A stretch of DNA of 64,000 nt from Dillenia suffruticosa. Taxonomy: Eukaryota; Streptophyta; Magnoliopsida; Dilleniales; Dilleniaceae. The first letter of the stretch is position 1; each line of letters opens with the position of its first letter. The stretch is from assembly GCA_033439265.1 (NCBI GenBank), contig JAVTVX010000031.1:14111001-14175000 (forward strand), in the 5' to 3' direction. Shown here piece after piece: positions 36,001-47,300 of this stretch. The translations under genes and the position numbers were made by a program. The notes beneath the pieces were generated by a model that did no database searches, was not told the origin of the DNA, and saw only the letters and a list, made by a program, of their open reading frames with translations.

Positions 36001-39000
36001 CACTGTCTAACCACGCCATCGCCACTATCACTTTCAACGTGGTCAAACTACCATCTTTTTATAATGTCATCTTGGGTCAACCAAACCTGAATGCCCTAAA
36101 AATATTACCGAGTACCAAACATATGAAAATCAAGTTCAAAACACCTCTCAACATTGGGGTGCTCAACTACGATCCAAATCCATTGAAAGCCTTGGTCTAG
36201 TAACCTCGGTCTATAAACATTTTTATTTGGATATCTCAATTTGAAATTTTTCAATATAATGATACATTTATTTCATATGCATTCTAATTTTTCTTTATAA
36301 TACTTTGATCAACAGCGAGAACTAGGCCGCTCAACCTAGAAGGCTATAGTTCATCACAAACTCTCCCTTAAGCAGGTACTCTCTCGACTCCACACCTCTT
36401 AATATGCCAATACACAGTATACAACTCCCCGGTGGGTAGACCCCACATTTTCTCGATTCCACATCACACATGGGTTCTACACTCATCTAATCATCAATAC
36501 ACAGGATATAACTCCCGAGTGGGTGACTATCACATTTTCTCGACTCTGCGCCACACATGGGTTCTACACTCATCTTATCACCAATACATGAGATACAACT
36601 CCCAAGAGGGTGACTGCCACAGTCTCTCGACTCTACATCTCTCAACATGCCAATATACAGGATGTAACACTCGAGTGACTAGCAACCACTCTCTCAGCTC
36701 TACATCTCATACGGGGTTCTACACCAAATCTCTTGGCTTCATTCGGCCCCTTGCTCTCCGCACCCGCTCTCTAGATTCAATATCTCATGATCCTCTCTCG
36801 ATCTTGCGGCTTATCCTATCGGTCCCACACTGCATGCTGGATACCTTTTTCAAATATTCTCTCAATTATACGCCCCAGATAGGCATCTTTTCGACTCTAA
36901 GTTTTATTGGGAATTTTCTCAGCACCATGCCATATGCGAGCACTAGCATAAAAGAAGGATCTAATCCTCATTCTCTCAACATTATACTTCATGAGTTACA
37001 TCTCTATCTCAATGTATACCATCTCGACTATCACGATGTTACAAATAACTTAATGACTGATTTATTTTACTCTCTATATGATTAAAGCAACTAAAAGAAA
37101 AAGATGAATTCAAGAAAATTTTTGTGTCATTCATTTCAATATAAAAATATAGTTGAACAAGGAGTTTCATACAAAATCCAAGAGCAAGACACACCAAGGA
37201 GAGTAAGCTAAAGAGGAAAAAGACAAGGGGGACAGAAATCATGAAGAAGGAGGCGAAGGAGGAGGGAGAGCTTTTTGCTCGAAGAGTTTAAAATTGGCAT
37301 TCAGGGCAGCAACACGGGAGCTTCCACCAACTAGGTCTCTTGAAGCATCACCTTGAAAAGCCATAACAAGGCTTAGGCCTAAAGCTTCGGAGCCAGTACC
37401 AGCAGTCATAGGACCCTTGAGTCTTACATGGAGAAGTGCCTCTTCAGCCTACCACAGTTTATCGAAAAGCTTCTGCTGAATATGGTCATGAACTTCTGTG
37501 TCCCTCAATTTTTTCTCCCAACTTGGCCAGTTTGTCCTCCAGGTCAACATGAGACTTCTCGACTGCCTGTAGTTTGGCCTCGTCCTCTCTCACTTCAACT
37601 TCTAATCTCTCGCACTCCTCGAGAGCTGCATCATATTGTCACACTACAAACTCCAAGTTAACCTTCAGGACCTCTATCTCCTTTTCTTTGTCACTCGAAA
37701 CAGCATGTGCTGCCCTTTCCTCTTAGACTTCCCTCTTTTTCTGGGCCAGGGCGGCTCGGAGCCGAAAGATCTTCTTGTTCCTTTAGCCCAATAGGAATTC
37801 TAGATGCCCTACTACCCAGTTCCGCCTTAATCTATGGAACTCAGCCATAGCAACAGCTTGCACAAGTCATATTAAATTACACAACTAGAGATAGAACACT
37901 AGATTAACCAATGATCTAAGAGAAAAGACTTACCTGAATTGTGAGAGATATTACAACCTCATCGCTCTACTCCATAGATAGACCATTCAAATCTCACTCA
38001 GAATGATGGTAGTCCGGCCTATCAGCAAACCCTCTTGCCTTGATGACATCGATATAGCTAAAACGATTATTGCTGCAACTCATCACTGTGGTTCCCCTTT
38101 CCTTCGTATCCTTTCTGTCGTCAAAGGACTTAACAAAAACAAGGGGAAGAAGAGCCGATTGGCCAGGCATGACTCCTTTGCCCTTCTGGACATATAAATG
38201 CTCCGGAATGGCATTGGATAGTTATGCTCCAACTCCCGACTTTCACTTCTCCTTACCCACGTGTGGACTCCTCAATGGAACCATTTTCTCAAAATCATAG
38301 GGAGCCTACCTCTCGATGTTCCCTTACTTAGTATTGCCAGGAGCCAATACTGGTATTCGAGCCCTTTCCTCCTTGGATGACTCTACCTCTTCACTACTAG
38401 GGCTCCAGATATCCAACTTCCTCATCTTCCTCTTTGGGACAACTACAGGAAGAGTACCCCTTACCATAGTCCTTTGCTCTAACACTAACTCCCCCTCCTC
38501 CACACCTTTCGCGTCCTTTCCCCCATTGGTTTAGCAGTGGTCACCTTCATGAGGTCATCGCCCTTGACGGAGGTAACAATCTCAAATAGCCTCATTCTTC
38601 TTTTCTTTACCAAGAGGGGCTTTTTGATTGGTACCTTCTCGCTTAACAACAGACCGACTAATTTTTGCAATTCATCATTAAGGCAGGTGTCAATATGAAT
38701 GGCCCTTTTTCTATGCCAAATAAAAATCACCCACCGAACAAACAAAACCTAAGTGTCGAGAAGGGTGAGGAGCCCCCAACCCCACAGCAGGCTCACCACT
38801 AACCTCCAGCAGTGCCAACACAAGACTCTTATTCCCGAACCCCACAAAAAAGAACTTTCTCATTTAGTTCTTATCGATACTCTCCTTGTAAAAGAACCTC
38901 CACCCAGACTTAGGCCTAGTCTACAAACAAGACCAACCTCCGATGGAACCTCCTACAGGACACCTCCTTAAACAAAAAATTCACGACAGAATCTCAAAAT

Positions 39001-41520
39001 TGAAGCTTAAGCGGCAAAAACTCAACGAACTCACCACCACCAAAATTAACCGCCAAACACCGGGAATTATTAGGATCGGAAATATGTTCCAATCCCTCAA
39101 GACCTCATAGCCAGAATACCCAAGTAAGTCACTTTCAAGCCGTACCTCACATATTCCCTGTACATCAGGAGAGAACTCTTATGTGTCATACTCGTCCTTT
39201 CGTCTTCCATAGCCAACCATAAATAAAAATCATCTCCCAGAGCCATGGTTTTCACCATTTCATTCAACTTCTCACTCGTCATCACACTCTTAATCTTGTT
39301 AATCCTCACCATTTCGGTTATTACAGAAATCTTCAAAACCCTAAATTTCCAAATTCTTTCTATCAACAAGCAAACTATTGAAACTATAAACTCCACAATA
39401 TCTATAACAAATCACAAGCTGAATAATAAGAAGCATGCTAGAGAAGATTCACAAAACCCGAAGTGGCACATCCCGCATTTAATACTCCACTTCGCACCCT
39501 TCCCACTTCACAAAAATACCCTACTTTTGTGCCTTTTCCATTTCATTTTTATTCTACTCTTAATGTCATTTTTTTTTAACTAACATTAGAAGTGGAAGAC
39601 AAATATGATATATAGTCTAACAGTCCATTACCATAAATCCCAGAAGTTATCAAACCTATTAGACCATAATCATAAGATTCATAAACGACTGAGTATGCTC
39701 TCGATTGGATGCCCTCTTGGCCAAACACTTTTGTTTAGTTCTCTTGGCCATCTTGGCTAAACCCCCTCGGATAAGTTATTTATTCACCTCTCAGTTTTAC
39801 TCTCCCTGCTATCGCTCTCACTTGGTAAATTGAGATCACGATTATTTATGATTTGAATTTCGTATGATCTCGGACATAATCTTTCTTGATAAAGAAAAAA
39901 ATCTCTATAATCTCTCCTGATAAGATAGGAAATCTCTCTAATAATTAGATCCCTTAATCAATAGGATTTTAAATATTCTAAAGATCTTCAATTACAGTCT
40001 CTATAATTTTGAAAGATCCCCAACAATCTCTTCATAAGGAAATTAGGGTTTTTACACTACTAAACACATACGAGATTTATCATGTAGCCACGTATTATAT
40101 ATATTGAGTATAGGTAACCTATAAAAGGTACGTAATATACTTAACTCTATACTTTTCACACTGAGACTACATAGGTCATATTCCAGTTCTCTTAATCTTT
40201 CATTCCTTCATTGCTCTTTCTAACTTGAGCGTCGGAGTTTCTTCCGCCCGATCCACCTCGAGTGGATTTTTGCAAGTTTCTCACCCAGGAAGATCCAGCA
40301 GTCACATTCCCACCGAGTTCCTATTCGAATATGAAGATCAACTCACTTGTGAAAGTCAAAATCGAATTCAACAAATTCCATGAAGCATTAACTGCGGATA
40401 CCATTTCCAACACTATTAAGTTCCATTTCTAGATTTAGAAAAAAAAAATGAAAGATCTGTAGCCCTTTTAAATGAAATGACTGAGTCAAGTTATATAGCT
40501 GCCCCATTTGGATTCGCACAATTTCCAGTCTTGTAGGAGGCTTCCAGAAACAAAAGTGCTGGATTATATCCAAAGTCAATAATTCTCTGTTTTTAGTAAA
40601 GACATTCATTTTGGTGAACAACATGCCACTTAGATGCCCTTGTAGCATTTCAATGATAATCCTGAAGTCCAGAAAATAGTTATATGCTTAATGATCCCTA
40701 CCCTTACTCTCAATCAAGACAATTGGTATCCAAACCTAGCTCCCTTAAAGAGAATTCATCGTCTGACTACTTTCAAGAGGAAATTCAACATTATGACCCT
40801 CAACATTATATTATTGAATGTACATTATATTTCAGTTTGGCATCCACATGCAAAATTCCAAACATGGCGTAACACAACTTCTTATCCTTCTAGAAGACCT
40901 AACAACAAACACTCTTCACATACCCTCCATTCACACCACCCCCTATAATGATGGGTTATGCTGGATCCTATCGTTTTTTTGGTCAAAAGCTTTTCTCAAA
41001 TGAACTGGCTCACACCCACTAAACCCTATCAGTATATCTCCAAATTGAGTGAATGAAATACAAGAAACAACGACAATATATTAAGCAATATGTATGCAGT
41101 TTGTAAGGAAACACAAGAACAAAAAGAAATCAAACCCGACAAAGCCACGTTCTTGTTCTTCGATTTAGCACCACGACACCCACCAATTTCAACGCCATCG
41201 TCATCAACAGTAGAATCGAATTTCTTCCTCTTACAAGCCCTAAGAGGCAAGAAAACAGACCCAACCGCATAATCACCCAAATCACCATCTGGGGCACTCA
41301 AATCAAACTCCTCAAGCATTAAAGCCGATGCCCTCGTCCCACACACTTCACAATTTGAGCTCTTGTATGGGTTTAGAAAAGTGCAGGGCTTGCAGGACCA
41401 TTTTGATTCTGACGATTGGGATGAAGAAGTGTTTGATGAAGAAGGGTTGAAGCAGTTTTCGCATGTTGAAGATTGTGAAGATGGGTTAAGGAATGTGCAT
41501 CTGGAGCAAGTCCAAGGCAT
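28454..41520 (-). CDS. TDP2-like 5'-tyrosyl-DNA phosphodiesterase with RanBP2 zinc fingers, frameshifted in this copy
   Basis: TDP2 removes topoisomerase II tyrosine adducts from DNA 5' ends in the nucleus. The N-terminal exon (about 41145-41520) starts MPWTCSRCTFLNP and has two RanBP2 zinc fingers (C-x2-C...C-x2-C; second KWSCKPCTFLNPYKSSNCEVC). After about 11 kb come exons 30091-29955 (linker, boundaries uncertain), 29794-29657, 29567-29457 and 29038-28454. These carry the endonuclease/exonuclease/phosphatase fold: KILSYNVWFRED, LHSPDVICLQEVTP (catalytic Glu), ATSHLESPC, IFGGDMNWDD and LPSDHYGLLL. In exon 29794-29657 the reading frame breaks: after ERMR it reaches a TAA, whereas ELIKLHSPDVICLQ lies in another frame. 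About 8 nt appear missing relative to the family. The remaining exons are open. It is a young pseudogene or carries a sequence error. The order beside GH17 and glyoxalase genes suggests this is the ancestral locus. Confidence 0.85.
30360..33260 (+). repeat. 2.9-kb purine-biased degenerate tandem array
   Basis: The plus strand is almost entirely A and G (AAAAAAGAAG, AAAAGTAAAAAG) and is interrupted at intervals by two recurring modules. Module one is a GGTAACAGTAAAATTC-like word, at about 30461, 31021, 31558, 31974, 32314, 32710 and 33001. Module two is a pyrimidine-bearing block such as TAGGCGTCACTCCTCCCACT or CTAAGTGTCACTCCCCCACT, near 30680, 31230, 32130, 32520, 32920 and 33260. The spacing falls from about 560 to 290 bp. 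The long phenylalanine-rich minus-strand ORFs are translations of the repeat, not genes. I do not recognise the family. Confidence 0.85.
33503..33507. repeat. Gypsy target-site duplication, left
   Basis: AATTC precedes the element start TGATAATATATG and is repeated at 40374-40378 after the element end TTCAACA. Confidence 0.85.
33508..34277 (+). repeat. Gypsy 5' LTR
   Basis: 770 bp paired with 39606-40373. Shared blocks include AGTCCATTACCATAAA, CATAATCATAAGAT, AGGTACG.AATATACTTAACTCTA and TCTTTCATTCCTTCATTG. Confidence 0.92.
34700..36200 (+). pseudogene. Gypsy gag-protease remnant
   Basis: Fragments include MCKHFPATLKDNALTWFN (about 35018-35075, gag core), REYGHTTDECRKLKDELEAL plus VGDGRLQRFI (about 35640-35735, the zinc-knuckle-like segment of plant Gypsy gag), and VILGQPNLNALKILPSTKHM with KIKFKTP (36066-36155, the end of the aspartic protease domain). 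Stops and frameshifts interrupt all of them. Pol should follow but does not. Confidence 0.85.
36371..36720. repeat. about 85-bp degenerate tandem repeat in Gypsy element
   Basis: Four to five units contain TTCTCGA.TC, CACATGGGTTCTACACTCAT, AATACA.G and AACTCCC.AG.GGGTGAC. They underlie the start of a 217-codon open frame (36432-37085) that shows no family match and probably reflects the repeat rather than a gene. Confidence 0.7.
37250..39400 (-). pseudogene. antisense ORF remnant of Gypsy element (putative gypsy-type transposon domain)
   Basis: Minus-strand fragments encode a coiled-coil region: RLRAALAQKKREV, EERAAHAVSSDKEKEIEVLK and EECERLEVEVREDEAKLQAV. Further upstream in this frame set are a basic segment (38485-38745) and MALGDDFYLWLAMEDERTS (39097-39250). 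This layout resembles the antisense-encoded protein of plant Gypsy derivatives (the Pfam domain named putative gypsy type transposon). Many stops are present. The function in the element is unknown. Confidence 0.55.
39606..40373 (+). repeat. Gypsy 3' LTR
   Basis: 768 bp, paired with 33508-34277, and followed directly by the AATTC duplication at 40374-40378. Visible divergence from the 5' LTR implies an old insertion. Confidence 0.92.
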
Positions 41521-41631
41521 GGGTTTCGGTTGGATTTGAATGTGAAGGGTCTTTCTAGGGTTTGAAATGAAAGGTTTTGTTACGGACGCCACTGTTTTAA
41601 CATAGGAGAAACACCATTTCCCAAACATCAT
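41145..41631 (-). other. TDP2 first coding exon with possible upstream start
   Basis: The MPWTCSRC start at 41520 matches the family. An in-frame ATG pair at 41631 would add 37 residues (MMFGKWCFSYVKTVASVTKP...) rich in K, R, S and T and without acidic residues, as in an organelle presequence. There is no stop between the two. It may simply be 5' UTR. Confidence 0.5.
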
Positions 41632-42177
41632 TGTTTGTCTTGTCGAACATTTGATGAGCGAGCGGGAAATATGTTTCCATGTACTTAGAACAAAGTTTCC
41701 TGGTTATATCCAACTAGAATAAATAAATAATAACTGGAATTTTCCCACGCATTACATTTTGCTTAATGAAAAATATATATATTTTTTTCTTTTGAAAGTT
41801 AATTTTTAAAATAAAATATTAAAAATAAAGAAGTACAAATGAATAATTTGAGTCTGCGTCCAAATTTTGGTATCTGGGTTATCCTAAGTTGGTCCTAACC
41901 CAACTAAAGTTGTATCCCTAATTACAAAGTAATTATAAGAATTTTTTTTGTCCTTGTAATATATTTTAAAAATATAGAAGGAAAAGGAGCTTTTTTGTAA
42001 TAAAAAACCTTAAAAATTGCTAATAAATATATGTAGTCTCGTATATTTGTAGATTTTATTATTTTTTTTAATAGATATGAGCATAGTTGGAGAAGTCCGG
42101 GTTGATGTTGAGGGCTAACATTATCATTCAGGATTGAGAGGTTAGGCCGGATCCAAGTAGAAATTAATGAAAGCTTT
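41632..42177. other. intergenic between TDP2 and tRNA-like repeat
   Basis: This is probably the TDP2 promoter and 5' leader region (minus gene). It is AT-rich. No clear TATA box could be assigned. Confidence 0.35.
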
Positions 42178-42345
42178 GGATGTTGATATGTCCGAATGAT
42201 TAAGGATGCGGACTTGAAATCTGTTAAATTTTATTTCTTCTTTAGATCTAAATTATTATTCAGGTTCGAATCATACTCCCGACATTTTCTTTATTTCTTC
42301 TTGGCCCCTTCCCTTTCGGTTTCATAAAAAAAAAAAAAAAAAAAA
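42178..42345 (+). repeat. tRNA-Ser-like SINE (SINE-3 candidate)
   Basis: ATGTCCGAATGATTAAGGAT resembles the D arm/box A of a tRNA-Ser, GGACTTGAAATCTG the anticodon arm (UGA), and AGGTTCGAATCATACTCCCG the T arm/box B. The variable arm is expanded. A CT-rich region and a 21-nt A tail (42325-42345) follow. A tRNA head, unrelated body and A tail suggest a retroposed SINE rather than a tRNA gene. No target duplication was found. Confidence 0.55.
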
Positions 42346-42864
42346 GGGAATTTTTGGGTTGAGAATACTAGATTTTTACTAAAACTTTGTCACCAGAAAA
42401 CCAAATCTGATTATAAAATGTAACCCAAAAAAAAAAAGGAGTTGATTATAAAATTGATCTGCCTCAATTGGGTCATTGAGGTCCAATTAGTTGCCCGAAG
42501 CCCACTCAAATCGCATGCGTAGCAGGTCGGGTAAGTCGGCAACCCAACCATGGTCTTCACCGGTATTATTGTGCTTCTTTTCTTATTATTATTATTTTTT
42601 TTTGCTTCTTTTTTTATGATACAATATGATCAATATCCGACATTATATTCTAATTAATTCAATTAATAAATTTACAATAACCCATTTATAAAAACTACTC
42701 TTCCAACTTAGTTTTTTTTATATTGTGCTTTCGTTTTTTGTATTCTCGTTTTTGTTTTTATTTATTTTAGGAAACAATAAATAACGTAAAAGATTAAAGA
42801 TTTTTTCATAATTGTTGATAGGCTGGGATGTTGATGAATGTGACTTATTCTAAAAATGTTTTGG

Positions 42865-42985
42865 GTTATTTTTTTTAACTCACATCACTGGTATCCAAAT
42901 CATAATCTGACTAATTCAGTTCAAATATGGAGGCTCTCTTCCGGTATAATTTTTTTCATTTCTAAATTTCAAAACCACCCCAGGG
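42865..42985 (-). repeat. SINE-2 copy, partial
   Basis: Minus strand: GAAATTTAGAAATGAAAAAA, ATTTGAACTGAATTAGTCAG, GATTTGGATACCAGTG, then an A-rich end. This matches the 3' half of the other copies. Confidence 0.45.
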
Positions 42986-44209
42986 GTTATTGATATCTAA
43001 GAAAAAATCCATTTGACAAAATCTACCCCTGCTTTCATGACATTGAAGATTTGAACCAAAACCTTGAATTAAATCAACGAACAAATTTGAAGTTCTTAGA
43101 TATAAATCTACATTTTGGTCAATACAGATATCTAATTTCCTCTCCTCTCCACCACCTTCAACAAAGTAGCTCCCCACCACCTTAACCAAAACATTGGATA
43201 TTTGCAGAGAGATAATAACAATATCCCATTCTCTGCAATAAGGCAAAACTACATAACACTTTCATTTCATAGAACAATTTTGAATGTCCCCAAGAGAGAG
43301 TCTGGTGGTCACAATTCCCCTTCCTCAATCCTGAAATCCAAGTTTAAACTTTTGTGTAACAAAAAAAAAAAATAGAACAATTTTGAATAGCCACAAAAGG
43401 ACAGCACATGATTGCTAGGTGACCCAGAAAAGGAAAAATGAAAAATGAAAAATGAAAAATTCCACAAAGTGATTCATGAAGCAATCATAATGGGTTCAAT
43501 CTGATAGAGGGCCCAAGAATCAACCAAAAGATGCAAAGTCATCACCAGAAAGTAGAAAACGCTGTTTGAATAAAAAAAAAGTAGAAAATGCTGTTACTAT
43601 TATTAGATCCTTCCAATCCAAAAATAATAATGATGCACAATGGAATACAAATTCATCTTTTTTATTTTTTTGGAACAAAAAAGAAGACAAAAAACATTTT
43701 TGCTTTTTCAGCTAAATCTCCACCTATGTTCCCCTGATTCAGGCTTTAATTCATCCCTTCCCGTCTCTCTTTGTGCCATGGTGGTGGCGGTGGTGGGTAA
43801 CATACCACAATAAGAGTACCCTCACCCCCTCCACTTTGGAAAATATGATTACAACATTTACCAAGTGAAACCCACATCAAGGATATCAATCTTGAACCAA
43901 CAAAGCTCCATGATAAGAGAGGCCCCTTCTGCATCTCAAATAAATAACCACACGATTAAAAATAGAATAAATGTAGGCATTTCTTTACATTTGCACCCAT
44001 AAACTTATTAAATACACGACTCTGCTCTAAAAAACCAAGTGTAGGAAAAAAATAAATAAAATAAGAAGAAGAAGAAGAAGAAGAGAAATATGTACACACA
44101 CACAAGAATCTTAAGGCGACCTTGTTTAAAATAGGTTTATCCAATAGTGGTCCCTTCATTTAGCTATTAATATATATTTATATATACATTTGTATAACAC
44201 AAACACGGT

Positions 44210-44246
<37 letters not shown>

Positions 44247-44327
44247 TCGCTTGAATAATTGCAGCTTATGTGGTACATAACAAAGAGAAAAATAATCGGT
44301 AGTACTTGTACCAGTGTATGGATGTTG
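42986..44327. other. intergenic 3' of GH17 gene
   Basis: It holds short simple repeats: GAAAAAT units at 43431-43458, a GAA run near 44061-44083 and a (GA)n run at 44213-44241. The last lies in the likely 3' UTR of the glucanase. No gene was recognised. Confidence 0.4.
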
Positions 44328-47300
44328 TCACAGAAGGAATAGATAAACAAAGGTGAGCAGAGCAACAGCAATGAAATTGCGTGAACCCTTGTGGAATGCA
44401 CTTGTTCTTCTGCTGCTGATGATGCCAAATGACTTCGCTCTTTGGGCTCCACTCGCTTCTTCTGAGTTGTCTACTATCTCCTTTGGCTTATTGCTTGTCT
44501 TCTTACTGCAACGGTAACTCAAGAATATAGATACAGAGTAAAGTAGAAACTCATTCCACCACCAAAGCCCGAAAGTTTGAACATAGTGCATTGAGAAATG
44601 CAATATATCACAGACAAAATCATATTAGAACGTATAATAGCATAAATTATAACAGTTATATAACTATTAACTAATGCGGTAAACAAGTATTAAAATATAA
44701 TCAGTAAAGAAAAAATTATAAAAGATTTGTGTTTAATACTAGTCTGCAACGTTTGTTACAATTATAAGTTGACTGATGTTACTCATGCGGTATACATACT
44801 ATTCTAGGAGAGTTTTCTTCATGACTAGTGGTACACAAGGATTGAAAAACATTCGATAAATCAATATTGTATAAATAACAAAAGGGAAAAAAAATCTGTG
44901 TCCAATAGCACATTTAAGCTTACTGGTGTCACTCATGAAGAATAAATGGTACAGCTCTGATTAAATTGTGAAGAAAACAGTTCACGGAAAATTATAAAAA
45001 TCTTGGGAAAGGGAAAGAAGAGAAAACAAAAGAGTACCAACAAAAGCCAGCCTTATGTTTCTCTCACCTTCCGGGAAATATACAGCTCCCGTGACCTAAT
45101 GTTTCCAACGAAACAAAGAAGACCAAAAGAAGAGAAAAAAGTATATTAGATTAAAGTTGATAATATTTTGTGCCACATGTAATTAAAAAGAAAAAGAAAT
45201 CAAAAGGGTGTAGAACCCATTTCTTGAAGGTGTTTTATAAGGTCTCAAAGTTAGGTGACATTGTGAAACAAGCGTGGTTTGTATGCCGTAGCACATATTT
45301 TATGTGAGCACTGGCAAAGCATACATATGGCAAAGCATACATACAGATGTAAGGTCTTTTTTGAAAATAGATCTGATCTTAAATAAAGCATATATTTAGT
45401 ACTCCTCTCACCTGCGAAATAGGCCCAAAAATTATGAAACTAAAATACGAAATTAGTCATTGAACCAAATGCTAGAGATTCTATATGACAATGACTGCCT
45501 CTAGGTGGCAAAGATAAAAAGCGCACTCTGCACTAGGACTACTTATGAGCCACGGTAGGTGTAAGCTGGCTTCCACATAATGTGGCCCCACACAACACAC
45601 AACTCTGTGACTATTGCTCAAGTCATGGGTCATTCTAGGATCCTATGGAGATCGAACGACGATGGATCCCTCCTTGTTCCCACATAAAGGGCTAAAGTTA
45701 GAACTTAAAAAGCCTAATATTACCCCCATAAGGCATAAAGTTATCATTTGAAAGTCATTTCAGAAAAAAAAAAACTTATAAAGTGTTACACGGAATTTTC
45801 CTGGGAACTTTAGAATTTCCTGGTACCTACTTTGCACTCAAATGCAATTCAACCCACATTCTTGCTGGCCATTTAAAATGTTACACCCACATGCGCCAAC
45901 CATCAATCTCTCAAGGGCATTGAGAAATATGTATAATAAATATATCAAATAGTACTTGGGCATCCAAAAAAATGAAACATAGTACAAATAATCAAAAAGT
46001 AAACCCAAGAAAAAAAAAATTAGAAAAATAGAGGATGTGCGCTTACTTGGGTCAGTGGTCGTGACAGTGGCAACACCCTTAAAATCACAAGACCCAGAAG
46101 CCCTTCCTTCCTTCTCATAATAACTATCAAAGGCGTAAGAAGCATGATTCCTCACATTGTTGGGCTGATAACAGGCCTCCCCGGGCTGAATCTCAGAGCA
46201 ATTGGCCCGGCCTGGCCCGCAGGCCCAGTCCAAAGCAGCCTGCAATGTCCTCAAATCCACACCATCTATTGATATGCAGTAGGTCCGATTCGTCGTATCA
46301 TTCGCCAAGAACGTCCCAGATCCTGCCCCGTGTAACAAATAAACCGGGGTAGTATTCCCAAAGAACAAACCCCAACTGGCTTCAGAAATTGGAGGTGACC
46401 TGAGATCCTCATTGAACAACTCATAAAGGAAAACACTGGAAGTGATTTCAGGATGGAGTGGCGTTCCTGTGCGGTCGAGCACATGCTTGATCAAATTGGA
46501 ATTGTAAGTGTCAGCATTATCAACGGAGGCGAACGATTCCTTTGAATCACCCTTTGATGGCCAACCAGTCTCACTAACCAAAACAACAACGTTTGTCACA
46601 TTCAAATTCCTCATTGAGAAATACACTGAATCAACCATGGCGTCGAAAACATTCGTATAATGCAAAAGGGTGTTCGGATCAACCATTTCCTTCGACGGAA
46701 TCAATGGCTCGAACATACAATTGTCAATCGGAACAACACCCTTGTTTTCCATGAAAACATAGTAAGGGTACAAATTCATCATTAAAGGAGACCCAGTTTT
46801 TCCCAAAAATTCTAGGATTGGGAGGAGGGTTTGTATAAGGGATTGATTGAAAAAAGCCTGAGATGGCGGGAAAGCGTCGAGAATAATGGAAGCAGAACAG
46901 GGGGTTGAGATCTTAATATCTTGGTGAAGATTTGCGACAACGAGAGCTGAATAGAGAGATTGCATAGCCGTGAGAAGAATTGGGTTGGAAGATGGGATGG
47001 TAGTGAAAACCTCATCGCCGACAGCAATGTGGGTGATTAAGGTTTCGGGGTAGTGAGCAACAACGTTGCGCTGAATCCAGGTGGCGGCGGTGGTGTTGGA
47101 GGAGCCGATGGCGAGGAGCTGGTTGTTGGGGACGGAGATGATGACGCGAATTTTGGATTTGGCTAAGGCTTTGAGGATTTGGGGGTCGGCGTCGTAGAGT
47201 CGAATGTGGGTGATTTTTTGGAATTGGAGGAAAGAGACTAGATCGGATGGGGAAGGGAGATTTGAAACGCCGGTGCCGATGTTTACTCCGACGTAGGGCT

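Larger units (their letters stand above)
33508..40373 (+). mobile_element. Gypsy-type LTR element without pol, 6866 bp
   Basis: LTRs at 33508-34277 (770 bp) and 39606-40373 (768 bp) start TGAT and end TTCAACA, with AATTC duplicated on both sides. The primer-binding region TTGGCACCGTCTATGAGAAC follows the 5' LTR after two bases; it is close to the TTGGCGCCGTCTGTGGGAA form common in plant Gypsy elements. A purine-rich tract (AGAAGTGGAAGACAAA) precedes the 3' LTR. Gag and protease remnants occupy 34700-36200. There is no reverse transcriptase or integrase. The second half carries an antisense reading region. The element sits in the TDP2 intron, opposite to the gene. Confidence 0.92.
30092..41144 (-). 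other. giant apparent intron of the TDP2 gene
   Basis: About 11 kb separate the zinc-finger exon from the linker and catalytic exons. It contains, in plus coordinates, a purine-rich array (30360-33260), a complete Gypsy-type element (33508-40373) and 0.7 kb of unrecognised DNA (40379-41140). The exact splice sites at both ends are uncertain: the donor near 41140 is weak and intron phase could not be reconciled with the acceptor at 30092. Confidence 0.6.

Noticed and set aside
36432..37085. 217-residue ORF as a host gene
   Set aside because: It lies inside the Gypsy element and starts within a tandem repeat; no known domain was recognised.
40388..40648. 86-codon minus-strand ORF in the TDP2 intron
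   Set aside because: No family resemblance and ordinary length for AT-rich DNA; no splice-site context was found.
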